In this document: piece after piece, positions 16,654-24,947 of the stretch | How positions within the stretch are numbered: position 1 is the stretch's first letter | Layout: each line of letters opens with the position of its first letter | Source of the DNA: Bdellovibrionales bacterium | Lineage (GTDB): Bacteria; Bdellovibrionota; UBA1018 | Direction of reading: 5' to 3' | DNA: 64,000 nucleotides | Assembly (NCBI GenBank): GCA_016786465.1 | Contig: JAEUWC010000002.1 | Location: 1 to 64,000 of the forward strand | The notes under the pieces: model-generated | What the model was told of the DNA's origin: nothing | Databases searched by the model: none | The model's input: the letters and a program-made list of their open reading frames with translations, nothing else | Program-made: the position numbers and the translations under genes

Positions 16654-18246
16654 ATGAGCCTTCTTCGCCGCCTGGTCCATCGCGCATACCTGGGTCAAAC
16701 TGCAGGCGCGTGGCGGAATTTTCTTCAGGCTAAAGAAAACCCGGAAGCAGCACAGAAGGCGATTCTTTTCGAAACTTTAGGTACGAATCGCGATTCGGAT
16801 TACGGAAAGAAGTACGGGTTTTCTGAAATCCGTTCGATTCAAGACTTTCGAAATCAAGTTCCCATCGTTCGACATGCCGATCTGGTACCTTGGCTGGATC
16901 GAATGGTCCTGGGTGAAGCAGGGGTGCTGACGCAGTCCAAGGTTCTGATTTTTGAACGCACCAGTGGCAGCACGCAGGCCAACAAGTGGATTCCCTACAA
17001 TCGTCAGGTCCTGGGTCAGTTTTCTTCAGTGGTTTCTGCTTGGATGCATAATCTTCTGATGTCACGTCCTTCGATCCAAGGCGGGGCAAGCTATTGGTCC
17101 GTTTCGCAAGCGGTGAAAAAACGGGAACGAACCCCAGGCGGGACGCCGGTTGGGTTTGAAAGTGATGTCGAATACCTGGGAAGGCTTGAAAGATGGGCCT
17201 GGGGAATCCTGATTGTCGGTGGTGAAAAGTTTTCAAAGCGGGTTTCGAAACTAGCGACCATTCAAGAATGGAAAGATGAAACGGCGATCGCTCTTTTAGA
17301 AGAACGGGACCTTAGTTTTGTTTCAGTCTGGAGCCCCACTTTTCTAAGCGGCATCTTGGATCAGATTTCAAAAGACTATTCCCGACTTCTTCAAAGGGTT
17401 TCAAGGCGCCGCCGCAAAGAATTGCCCGTGAATTTTTCCGGTAACGCGGATTGGGCGGCGATTTGGCCTAGATTTCAGACCTTGTCCTGTTGGATGGATG
17501 GCCCATCTGAAACCTTGGGTCAGAAACTTCAAGCAAGACTTCCTGGCGTTTGGGTACAGCCCAAAGGCCTTTTAGCCACGGAAGGGGTGGTTTCTTTTCC
17601 CGTTTTGGATCATGGCGTAACCCAAATGCCGGTTGCGGCGCATTCGATGTACTTGGAATTCGCCGCCGTGGATCAGTCTGGGTCAGCCGATTTTTCAAAA
17701 GTTCATTCTGCTTGGGAACTGAAGAAGGGCGAAACTTATACCCCGATTCTGACGACAAAAGGGGGCTTGTATCGCTACCATTTAAGCGATGTGGTGATTT
17801 GTGATGGACATTACGGCTTGCTGCCTTCGATCCGATTTCTTTCTAAGCTGGATCGAATTTCCGATCAGGTCGGTGAAAAGCTGAATGCTCAGTTTGTTCA
17901 GGGGGTCGTTCAAAGCGTATTGAAGAAGTACGCAGTGAATCCCGATTTCGTTTTGCTGGCGCCGTCGTCGGAAAGCGGTTTGCTTCACTATCGATTCTTT
18001 ATCGAAGGTAAAGATGGCGCTGACCGGATCCAGAAAGTTCTTTCGGATTTGGACCAAGGGCTTTCCGAAAATCAGCACTATGCCTATTGCCGAAAGCTAG
18101 GGCAGTTAAATGCGATTCAGGTGACTTGGGTGAATGACGGGATTGCAAAGTACGAAGCCCATCTGACCGCTCAGGGAATGAAGATGGGCGACATCAAGCC
18201 CACGGTCCTAGATCATCGCTTAGGCTGGGAAAAGGCCTTTGCTTGA
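16654..18246 (+). CDS. GH3-family acyl-adenylate/amide synthetase
   Basis: The ATP-binding signature T-S-G-S-T-Q-A-N-K (about 103-111) and the later G-L-Y-R-Y-H-L-S-D-V-V motif mark the GH3 branch of the adenylating enzymes; the length (530) fits. GH3 proteins activate a carboxylic acid as acyl-AMP and conjugate it, in plants usually to an amino acid. Here the neighbours (two desaturases, a Rieske oxygenase, a GNAT-like protein) suggest a fatty or modified acid as substrate. It starts 14 bp after the GNAT-like gene. Bacterial GH3 functions are poorly defined, so the exact reaction is open. Confidence 0.88.
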   Translation: MSLLRRLVHRAYLGQTAGAWRNFLQAKENPEAAQKAILFETLGTNRDSDYGKKYGFSEIRSIQDFRNQVPIVRHADLVPWLDRMVLGEAGVLTQSKVLIFERTSGSTQANKWIPYNRQVLGQFSSVVSAWMHNLLMSRPSIQGGASYWSVSQAVKKRERTPGGTPVGFESDVEYLGRLERWAWGILIVGGEKFSKRVSKLATIQEWKDETAIALLEERDLSFVSVWSPTFLSGILDQISKDYSRLLQRVSRRRRKELPVNFSGNADWAAIWPRFQTLSCWMDGPSETLGQKLQARLPGVWVQPKGLLATEGVVSFPVLDHGVTQMPVAAHSMYLEFAAVDQSGSADFSKVHSAWELKKGETYTPILTTKGGLYRYHLSDVVICDGHYGLLPSIRFLSKLDRISDQVGEKLNAQFVQGVVQSVLKKYAVNPDFVLLAPSSESGLLHYRFFIEGKDGADRIQKVLSDLDQGLSENQHYAYCRKLGQLNAIQVTWVNDGIAKYEAHLTAQGMKMGDIKPTVLDHRLGWEKAFA

Positions 18247-18343
18247 ACCCCATTCGGGTGACTAAAGCTTCGACATACGGGTGGTTTTTCAAAGGAAATG
18301 CCCATCTAACCCGTTGATTTAAAAAGACAAAAACGGCACCAGC

Positions 18344-18359
18344 TGGCACCCGGCTTGCT
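18344..18359 (+). promoter_or_regulatory. Sigma-54-type -24/-12 element upstream of second desaturase
   Basis: TGGCACCCGGCTTGCT matches the sigma-54 consensus TGGCACR-N4-TTGCW at every defined base except R. The expected start of transcription would fall about 2 nt before the ATG at 18372, which would exclude the AGGGG ribosome site at 18365-18369. Either transcription starts slightly elsewhere, the mRNA is nearly leaderless, or the match is chance. Confidence 0.4.
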
Positions 18360-18371
18360 ACTTCTAGGGGT

Positions 18372-19568
18372 ATGAACAAAAAGCCCGCGCTATTGAAGTT
18401 TGATCCGGCGTCCGATCGTCGTTTTCACAACGAAATCCAAAAACGAGCCAACGAATACTTTCGTTTGACCGGGCAAACCCGCTACGCCAACGGGTTGATG
18501 TGGTTCAAGTCGGCATTGTTTTTTGGAACCTATTGGGTGGCCTGGCACCAAGCGATTTTTGGCGGCCATTCTGCGTTGGCAAGCCTGGGCTTGACGTATG
18601 TGATGGGTTTTCTATTTGCGTGCATAGCTTACAACATTGCGCACGACAGTGCGCACGGATCATTTTCAAAGCATGGCTGGGTCAACAACGCCTTGTTCTG
18701 GGTTTCGTTCAACATGCTAGGAACCTACAGCTACCTTTGGCGAATTCGCCACAAGCATGCTCACCACCTTTTTGTGAACGTACCCGATTGTGACATCGAC
18801 ATTGAAGGCAGCAAGCTTCTTCGTCTAGCACCGCATTCCCAGTGGAAGCCCTACCACCGATTTCAACACCTTTATGGCCCAGTACTTTATTCGCTTTTCA
18901 CTTTTCAGTGGTTGATTGCAAAAGACTGGAAAGTTCTTCGAATGAAGCGCCTTGGAAATTTGCACGATCTGCATCATTCCGGGTGGCGAGCAGTTGAATT
19001 GGCTGCCTTGAAGCTGGCTTACGTCGGTTACATGATCGTGATTCCGGCGATCTATTCGCCGTTTTCTTTGGGACAAGTCCTTTTTGCTTTTGCGACGATG
19101 CACCTAATGATTGCGCTTCATGTGGCGATGACCTTGGCAGGTTCCCACTTAACCCGTCAGGCCCTTTTTCTAAGTCCGGATTCAGAAGGAACCCTGGATG
19201 ATTCGTTTTCAGTGCATCAGCTGAAGACTTCAATTGACTTTCATCCCACCAGCCGATTTTTTTCATTCTTCTTTGGTGGATTCAATTCGCACGTGGCTCA
19301 TCACCTTTTCCCGACCATCTGTTCGGTTCATTATCGCGCGCTGACAAGAATGATCCAAGAAGTCGCGCGTGAAATGAAATTACCGTACCTGGAAATGCCG
19401 CTTTGGAAACTTTACGCGGAACATCTTTCGTACTTGAAGTACATGGGTGCCGACCCGCAAAATGGAATGGAACTTTGGATGGTTCCAGAAAAGAAAAGCA
19501 TTTACGGATTACGTCGCGCAAATCCTAAGGCGAAGGCGAAAAAAGCCCGGGCCAAATCAGCGGGCTGA
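18372..19568 (+). CDS. Membrane acyl desaturase, front-end/linoleoyl-type
   Basis: Histidine boxes are H91-D-S-A-H95, H127-K-H-A-H131-H132 and H307-V-A-H310-H311, followed by L-F-P-T-I-C, characteristic of the DesA/front-end desaturase branch. Four or more membrane segments lie between boxes 1 and 3. The C-terminal tail is strongly basic (K-A-K-A-K-K-A-R-A-K). It should desaturate membrane-lipid or CoA-linked acyl chains. It follows the GH3 gene after a 125-bp gap that holds a possible sigma-54 element, so it may be separately regulated. Confidence 0.9.
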   Translation: MNKKPALLKFDPASDRRFHNEIQKRANEYFRLTGQTRYANGLMWFKSALFFGTYWVAWHQAIFGGHSALASLGLTYVMGFLFACIAYNIAHDSAHGSFSKHGWVNNALFWVSFNMLGTYSYLWRIRHKHAHHLFVNVPDCDIDIEGSKLLRLAPHSQWKPYHRFQHLYGPVLYSLFTFQWLIAKDWKVLRMKRLGNLHDLHHSGWRAVELAALKLAYVGYMIVIPAIYSPFSLGQVLFAFATMHLMIALHVAMTLAGSHLTRQALFLSPDSEGTLDDSFSVHQLKTSIDFHPTSRFFSFFFGGFNSHVAHHLFPTICSVHYRALTRMIQEVAREMKLPYLEMPLWKLYAEHLSYLKYMGADPQNGMELWMVPEKKSIYGLRRANPKAKAKKARAKSAG

Positions 19569-19581
19569 AAGGGCAGGTCGT

Positions 19582-19962
19582 ATGGGATACCGCATTTTTG
19601 TCAAAAGACCTGATTACCTTACCGAATGGGATTTTTTTGTCTGGCGCCATCGCCACCCCGGTAATTTGGTGATGCATTTTTTTAGCCTGACGCTTTTCTT
19701 GGTCGCAGTTCCCATGTTTTTTATTTCCTGGAATTTTTGGTGGGTCGCGGCGGCGGTTGTTTCGGCGCCGATTGGGACGGCCGGGCACTATTTTTTTCGT
19801 GATGGCGGCGTTCGTGTCCGCGACTTCACAGCGCCCAGGACCGTTTACAGTTTGATCATCATTTACGGCATGATCGCTTTGGGCAAGTACGGGGCCGAAA
19901 TCGCCCGCGTGAAAAAGATTGTCGATGCCCATGAACCGCAGGAAAAAGGTTCGGATTCGTGA
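19582..19962 (+). CDS. Small membrane protein resembling Mpo1/DUF962
   Basis: The 126-residue product has W-R-H-R-H-P-G-N-L-V-M-H, two or three hydrophobic segments, and G-H-Y-F-F-R-D, resembling the DUF962/Mpo1 family, in which the yeast member is an iron-dependent dioxygenase for 2-hydroxy fatty acid alpha-oxidation. The conserved His residues are in place. ATG 19582 is chosen because upstream codons are only the out-of-frame tail of the desaturase gene. It lies 13 bp after the desaturase and overlaps the next gene by GTGA, fitting a lipid-related operon. Confidence 0.65.
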   Translation: MGYRIFVKRPDYLTEWDFFVWRHRHPGNLVMHFFSLTLFLVAVPMFFISWNFWWVAAAVVSAPIGTAGHYFFRDGGVRVRDFTAPRTVYSLIIIYGMIALGKYGAEIARVKKIVDAHEPQEKGSDS

Positions 19963-21233
19963 TTTTAGCGCTTGGACTTTTCAGTCTGGCGATCGCTACC
20001 AGCCAGGGGCTGGCTGCTGAAGAAGCCATTCTTTCGGATCCGATATTTCTAGGAATATCGGGCTTCGATGGGCGTCCCATCGCCATCGGTTCAAAAAACG
20101 GAAGAATCGCTCGGCACCCAGAAGGGGCGTCTGCTGATTCTTCTAAAGCCTATCTATCAGCCCACCTTCGCAAGTTTCGTGAAGATCCGGAATACCCCTG
20201 TCGTTTTCCCGCGCACTTTCGCTACTTCAAGAAAGTTTTCGGATCTGCGCCTGCCGTCACATGTCAGGCCGAAACCAAAGTGAAATTGGGCGGTCCCGTG
20301 GGACAGACCTTTGTCGTCGACCTGAATCCTTCGCGGATCTTGGAAGTTCGACTGATGTACGCCAGTCACGGAAAAGACCTGCCCAGCCGTTGGGGCCATC
20401 TGATGCTTCATCTGGTGGTTTGTCCTGGGGCGATGCCCGTGGGCCCGGAATGTCGAAAGGCAACCGATTCCCACATCGTCGTCAGCTTTCGGGGGCAAGT
20501 GGATGATCCCAAGGTCGATAACTGGAAGGGCGTGACCGGGCAGTATCGATTGTTGCCTTATTTCTTTCGGCTTCCCAAAAGCATTCGCGAATACACCTAC
20601 GAACAAGGACGCACTTTGACCAGTTATGCGATTCGCTTAAGCGCCGAACAAAAAGATTTCTTTGTGGAAAGGCTTTTGGAATCTTTCTGGGCCTATGATT
20701 CGGGCTACAATTTCTTGACCCGAAACTGCAGTACGGAAATTCAGGATCTTTTGGGTACCATTGCGCTGGATCAGCCACAGCGAAAACCTTATTCGCGAAA
20801 TTACACGCCGGATCGGGTGTTGAAGTCACTTTTGGATTCGGGGATTCTGGACCAGAATCCGGATCAGCTGATTTTTTTTGAAAGCGCGGAAAAGCAGGTC
20901 GAAAATTTTTTGCGTGAAGCCGGGTACCCGGGGGGTGCCGCCCAGTACTTGGAAGCAAGCCCAGAAGAACGAAAAGCAGGGTTAGGGTCTAAGGCACTTG
21001 CCCAAGAAAAGGTCCGCCTGGCTGAAGACTTGGCTTTGGCACGCGCCGAACGAAAACTTCAGAAGCAAAGGTTAAGCGCAATCCAGGAAAGACTAAAGAC
21101 CGACCCAAGGGCCAAAGACGATTTACCTTGGGCTTGGCAGCAGTTTCCTGGCCGCAGAACGGGGTCTGGATACGGCGTTCCGTTGCGTGGCGACCCGACT
21201 TATCAAGACGACGAATTTAAGAACGTTCGCTAG
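19959..21233 (+). CDS. Secreted DUF4105-like protein
   Basis: A GTG start overlaps the preceding stop (GTGA) and is followed by a signal peptide ending near G-L-A-A-E. The central part has S-R-W-G-H-L-M-L-H-L and, later, F-L-T-R-N-C-S-T-E, the spaced His/Cys pattern I associate with DUF4105 and NlpC-like envelope proteins of unknown activity. The C-terminus contains a charged coiled coil (about 330-385). Periplasmic or outer-membrane-facing location is likely. The role is unknown; a thiol (Cys-His) enzyme acting on lipoproteins or peptidoglycan is conceivable. Confidence 0.6.
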   Translation: MILALGLFSLAIATSQGLAAEEAILSDPIFLGISGFDGRPIAIGSKNGRIARHPEGASADSSKAYLSAHLRKFREDPEYPCRFPAHFRYFKKVFGSAPAVTCQAETKVKLGGPVGQTFVVDLNPSRILEVRLMYASHGKDLPSRWGHLMLHLVVCPGAMPVGPECRKATDSHIVVSFRGQVDDPKVDNWKGVTGQYRLLPYFFRLPKSIREYTYEQGRTLTSYAIRLSAEQKDFFVERLLESFWAYDSGYNFLTRNCSTEIQDLLGTIALDQPQRKPYSRNYTPDRVLKSLLDSGILDQNPDQLIFFESAEKQVENFLREAGYPGGAAQYLEASPEERKAGLGSKALAQEKVRLAEDLALARAERKLQKQRLSAIQERLKTDPRAKDDLPWAWQQFPGRRTGSGYGVPLRGDPTYQDDEFKNVR

Positions 21234-21244
21234 ATGTCGATTTT

Positions 21245-24200
21245 TTGACGCCTTGTTTTTTTGGGCAGTTGTTCCGACAAGTAGGGGTGCGGTCCTTTCT
21301 ATTTCTGATCCCTTTCTGGGTTCTTTTTTCTAGTCCCATTGCCGGGTCGGCTGGGGCATGGAACGTTGACCTTCACACCCGTGATGGGCAGATCGACCTT
21401 CTTTTAAGTGTGATTGCAAGGCATCCGGATCTTCCTAGTTCGAATCTGCAGTTTCGCCGGAACCTGTTGGACACCATCGAAAAGATTCCTGGGATTCTGG
21501 ATCACCTAGGCCAGGACGCAACCCCTTCGGCTTTTCTACCAAGCATGGTCTATTCTTCGGAATACACCAGTTCTGGAACAGAACTTAAGGCCAAACCCGA
21601 ATTGATCGAAGCCGTAAAAACCCAGCTTCAAGATGCCTTGGCTAAGCTTCCAGAACTTTCCCTAAGGTCCATTGCCGAAGACCTAAAGGCTTTGAAGAAA
21701 GCGGGCGGCACGGTTGAAAAGGAATGGAAAGCCTTGGTCAGTGCATACTTAAAGCTTTTGCCCTATTTCTATGATGGAAGCGGAAGCTCGGTTTTTCCGA
21801 ATGGCTTGGCCGCGTCCAAGCAGCAGCTTCGGGAATTGATTCAAAACGAAACTTCGGGTGACCTGGAAAATCGGTTTGCAGACGTTTACAAAAAACACCA
21901 GACATCGAAATTAGCGTCGATCACAAAAGAACCCGAGCTTAGATTTATGGAAGCCTCGCTTGCAGTTCATCTTCGCGAGTTTGTTGAAAAGACTGCGATT
22001 CCGGCAACCCAACTTTACAGCGAAACGGGTCAGAAAGCCGCAACCCGGTTCATCAGTCTTGAAGAAATCCCAGGAATTATTTCCGCGCTGCGGGGAACTT
22101 TGGCGAACGATTGTTCGATCTTGAGCGTACCCTACTACGGACTAGTGAAGTCAAGCCGAGTGTACTGGATCCGAAAAGATAAGGACGTTGAAGCAAAACC
22201 GTCCGGATATGTCTTCGTATCTGAAGTTACCCTTGACGGTAAAACCATTCCTTACATCATTACGATCAATGGTCCAACGTTGACTTCAGACGATTCGCTT
22301 GAGGTTGTCAGAATGGTCGCTGAATTGCGCGGATCCGACGAAGTGATCCTGTCTGACTTCAACGTGAACAATTGGCTAGTCAATTTTGGCACCATTCGAA
22401 CTGCGCTGAAAAGCATTCCCGGAAAAGAAGTTCAGGTCACCATGCCGCCAGGTTGGAAAGTGGTCGAAGACTACCAGAATCGAAATGCTCCGGCCGGATA
22501 TTCAAACTATTACGCTTCTTCACGGGTTAAATCAGCAATTCGTTCGTCAGTTTCGGACATTCGAAAAATGGCGCGCAAGACTTCGCGAAGTGAATCCATA
22601 GTCCGGTACACTTTGGCCAAAGACCTTGAAAAGATTCCCGCCTTGAATCGCGCGATCACCGCTGCCAACGCGGCGGCAAAGGATGCGGCTGGAACCCGGG
22701 CTGATGCCTTGGATCTGATTCGAAAGCGTTTGAAGGTTACACCCGAGCAACACCTGCTTGGGCAGAAAATCGTGGACCTTAGCCCGCTTCAGCCGATGAA
22801 TCATGAACTTTACCAAAAACTGAAAACGGTCTTTGGGTACAAGCCGGCCCAGATCTTGAATCTGGACATGGCAACGCGCGCTCATTCTTTGCGGAACATT
22901 TTCGAATCCGACAGAACCGAAGCGACCGATGCCGAATGGACTTCCATCATTCGGAAAGCCAATCGCGAACTGAAGAAAGAACTGGACGCTAGTATCGAAG
23001 AAATTCGGAAAAATGGAATCGGTCGCCACCAAGTTCCAATGCAAATGGCCTTGAAAGCGTTTCTTACGCTTCCGGATCTTTTCAATGAATCCTTTGTTGA
23101 AGAAGGGCTTGAATTCTATCGAACCGAGTTTGACTTTGTCAGGCGCGAAGCGATCCTGGGTTTGGTCACCCACGCGTCCACCGAAGGAAATCTTGGAAAG
23201 CTTTTGGAATTTATTTCAACTCGACCCGATCTTTATTCGGGCAACACTGACCTTCCATTGGATTCGATGATCGAGCGTGCTCGCGCTTTTCCGTCCCTTG
23301 CACAATCTATTTACAATTTTAGCCTTCAACGGGCCCATGCGGTTTTGCAGGGGGATGGGGGATTGAACTTCCAGAATTGGCTTCGAATCTATGTCAGCGA
23401 GATACCTCGTCTGAACATTCAGGACCAGGCCGAGATTCGAAAACGCTACCTTTCTCAGTTGGCTCAGACACAGACGAACACCAACGGTACTCGATTCCAA
23501 GAAAGTCTAGAGCGGTTTTACGAAAAGAACCTTTTGGATCAGAGTGCGTTTTTTAAATTAACCCCTGCTGAACGAAAGGGCGTAATCGAATTATTGGTTG
23601 AAGAAGTTTTGATTGCAAATGGAAGTTATTCCCGAGTCGTTTTGGCCTTGGAACGCTACACTTCGCTTCTGGGTCACTTATCGGCGGACGAAGCCAGTGA
23701 ACACCCGTCGTTGGACCAGCTCAAAAATAAGTTGTTTCAGAAAGCGCAGGCCGGTTTTTCAGGTGACCCGGGTTTGAATTATGAAAATTGGGCCGACCTT
23801 TACAAAACGGTGTACCGTAAGCTTTCGCTTTTGGAACAGGCCAAGCTTTTGTCTGCGCACCCGGAACACTTGGCGAAAACTGGACACCATTGTTGTGGCG
23901 GACCTGTGGTTCAGGAAGCATTCAATCAGTTTGCGAATCAGTACCTAGTCGACTTGGAAGCCTTCCGTGCACTGACTTCTGAACAAAAACGATATTCACT
24001 TAGGGTTCTAGAAAACATCATTCAACTGAATGAAAGTGAAACTCGGGACATCAGCAGGTCCTACACGCTTTACCGCCGAGCTTGGAATGAACTGGATTCG
24101 GATCTGCGCGATGAAGTGACGTCTCCGGACCTGCTTTATGCAAAGCTAAAAGAAGTCGCCACCGTCCGAATGGCTGGAAACGGCGGAACCAACTACGTGG

Positions 24201-24520
24201 TCTGGGGCGAAGTCTTTGATCACACGTTTCCTGCTTTGAACTTGGTGGATCAACTTCGATTCCTAAAAGATTCTATTCCGGCGTTATTGAAAGCTCGAAG
24301 CCACTGCTGCGGCGGCGAAACGATTCGAAAGAACTATCTAGAATTCATGGTCTTTGCCGAAGAAAAGAGCGCCCAGTGGACCATTGCCGAACGGGCACTT
24401 TTGTCCGAACTTTCGATCGCACTTTCAACGGGACTTTCCAAATTGCCGGACACGGGTGCAATTCCCCTGAAACTGATCCAAATGAACCAAGCGCTGGATT
24501 GCGGCGCCCACCTTCGTTGA
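21245..24520 (+). CDS. Large secreted protein with C-terminal CCGG repeats, unknown function
   Basis: A hydrophobic N-terminus (F-L-F-L-I-P-F-W-V-L-F) ends near A-G-A-W, a signal peptide. The TTG start at 21245 is tentative; GTG 21287 is an alternative. The bulk is alpha-helical, without a recognised family. From about residue 700 there are three related units spaced by about 136-140 residues, each opening with G-x-N-(F/Y)-x-x-W and containing a D-Q element; the last two carry H-C-C-G-G (about residues 883 and 1021). Paired cysteines next to His suggest a metal or disulfide site. It follows the DUF4105-like gene by 11 bp, suggesting the two act together outside the cytoplasm. Confidence 0.7.
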   Translation: MTPCFFGQLFRQVGVRSFLFLIPFWVLFSSPIAGSAGAWNVDLHTRDGQIDLLLSVIARHPDLPSSNLQFRRNLLDTIEKIPGILDHLGQDATPSAFLPSMVYSSEYTSSGTELKAKPELIEAVKTQLQDALAKLPELSLRSIAEDLKALKKAGGTVEKEWKALVSAYLKLLPYFYDGSGSSVFPNGLAASKQQLRELIQNETSGDLENRFADVYKKHQTSKLASITKEPELRFMEASLAVHLREFVEKTAIPATQLYSETGQKAATRFISLEEIPGIISALRGTLANDCSILSVPYYGLVKSSRVYWIRKDKDVEAKPSGYVFVSEVTLDGKTIPYIITINGPTLTSDDSLEVVRMVAELRGSDEVILSDFNVNNWLVNFGTIRTALKSIPGKEVQVTMPPGWKVVEDYQNRNAPAGYSNYYASSRVKSAIRSSVSDIRKMARKTSRSESIVRYTLAKDLEKIPALNRAITAANAAAKDAAGTRADALDLIRKRLKVTPEQHLLGQKIVDLSPLQPMNHELYQKLKTVFGYKPAQILNLDMATRAHSLRNIFESDRTEATDAEWTSIIRKANRELKKELDASIEEIRKNGIGRHQVPMQMALKAFLTLPDLFNESFVEEGLEFYRTEFDFVRREAILGLVTHASTEGNLGKLLEFISTRPDLYSGNTDLPLDSMIERARAFPSLAQSIYNFSLQRAHAVLQGDGGLNFQNWLRIYVSEIPRLNIQDQAEIRKRYLSQLAQTQTNTNGTRFQESLERFYEKNLLDQSAFFKLTPAERKGVIELLVEEVLIANGSYSRVVLALERYTSLLGHLSADEASEHPSLDQLKNKLFQKAQAGFSGDPGLNYENWADLYKTVYRKLSLLEQAKLLSAHPEHLAKTGHHCCGGPVVQEAFNQFANQYLVDLEAFRALTSEQKRYSLRVLENIIQLNESETRDISRSYTLYRRAWNELDSDLRDEVTSPDLLYAKLKEVATVRMAGNGGTNYVVWGEVFDHTFPALNLVDQLRFLKDSIPALLKARSHCCGGETIRKNYLEFMVFAEEKSAQWTIAERALLSELSIALSTGLSKLPDTGAIPLKLIQMNQALDCGAHLR

Positions 24521-24523
24521 CGT

Positions 24524-24539
24524 ACGGCCACTAGGCCGT
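24524..24539. other. Short hairpin between convergent genes
   Basis: ACGGCC (24524-24529) pairs with GGCCGT (24534-24539) around ACTA, at the junction of two convergent genes and overlapping the response-regulator stop. There is no T-run, so it is at most a weak, possibly bidirectional transcription block. Confidence 0.3.
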
Positions 24540-24947
24540 CGGGATACCGCGCAGAATTTTTTCAAGTTCCATTAGGTCAAGCGGCTTTGCGTACACCGCG
24601 CGCGCGCCCAATGCCATCAATTCTTCAGGGGTGCGGTCAGCAAAGCCCGTCAGAAAAATAAAATCAGGAATCGTCGCGTGCTTCTTCTTAAGTTCGGTCA
24701 GAAACTTGTGTCCATCCATCACAGGCATTCGCACGTCAGAAATGATCAGATCAAAACCACCGATGCCTTCGGCACTTAAAATATCAAGGGCGACCTTGCC
24801 GTTGATGGCGTACTTCCAGTCCATTCCCAAATCCGTGAAAATGTCGCCAAAGATTTCGCCGATTTCCTTTTCGTCATCGACCAAAAGCACGCGCTTGAAC
24901 TTCAGCGGGGTTTCCCTGATTTTTGCGCGCGCCTTGGCGTCCATCAT
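24531..24947 (-). CDS. Single-domain response regulator (CheY-like receiver)
   Basis: The receiver fold is complete: L-L-V-D-D-E acidic pair, phospho-acceptor Asp in I-I-S-D-V-R-M-P, the Thr of F-L-T-G-F and the Lys of Y-A-K-P. There is no output domain, so it should act by protein contact. The start overlaps the stop of the PLP-enzyme gene by 4 bp (ATGA), an unusual coupling between a lipid-type lyase and a signalling protein. No histidine kinase is encoded in the window. Confidence 0.93.
   Translation of the reverse strand: MMDAKARAKIRETPLKFKRVLLVDDEKEIGEIFGDIFTDLGMDWKYAINGKVALDILSAEGIGGFDLIISDVRMPVMDGHKFLTELKKKHATIPDFIFLTGFADRTPEELMALGARAVYAKPLDLMELEKILRGIPTA

Noticed and set aside
22547-23173. 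A 208-codon minus-strand frame opposite the large secreted protein
   Set aside because: No start context, no motif, and composition of an antisense shadow.
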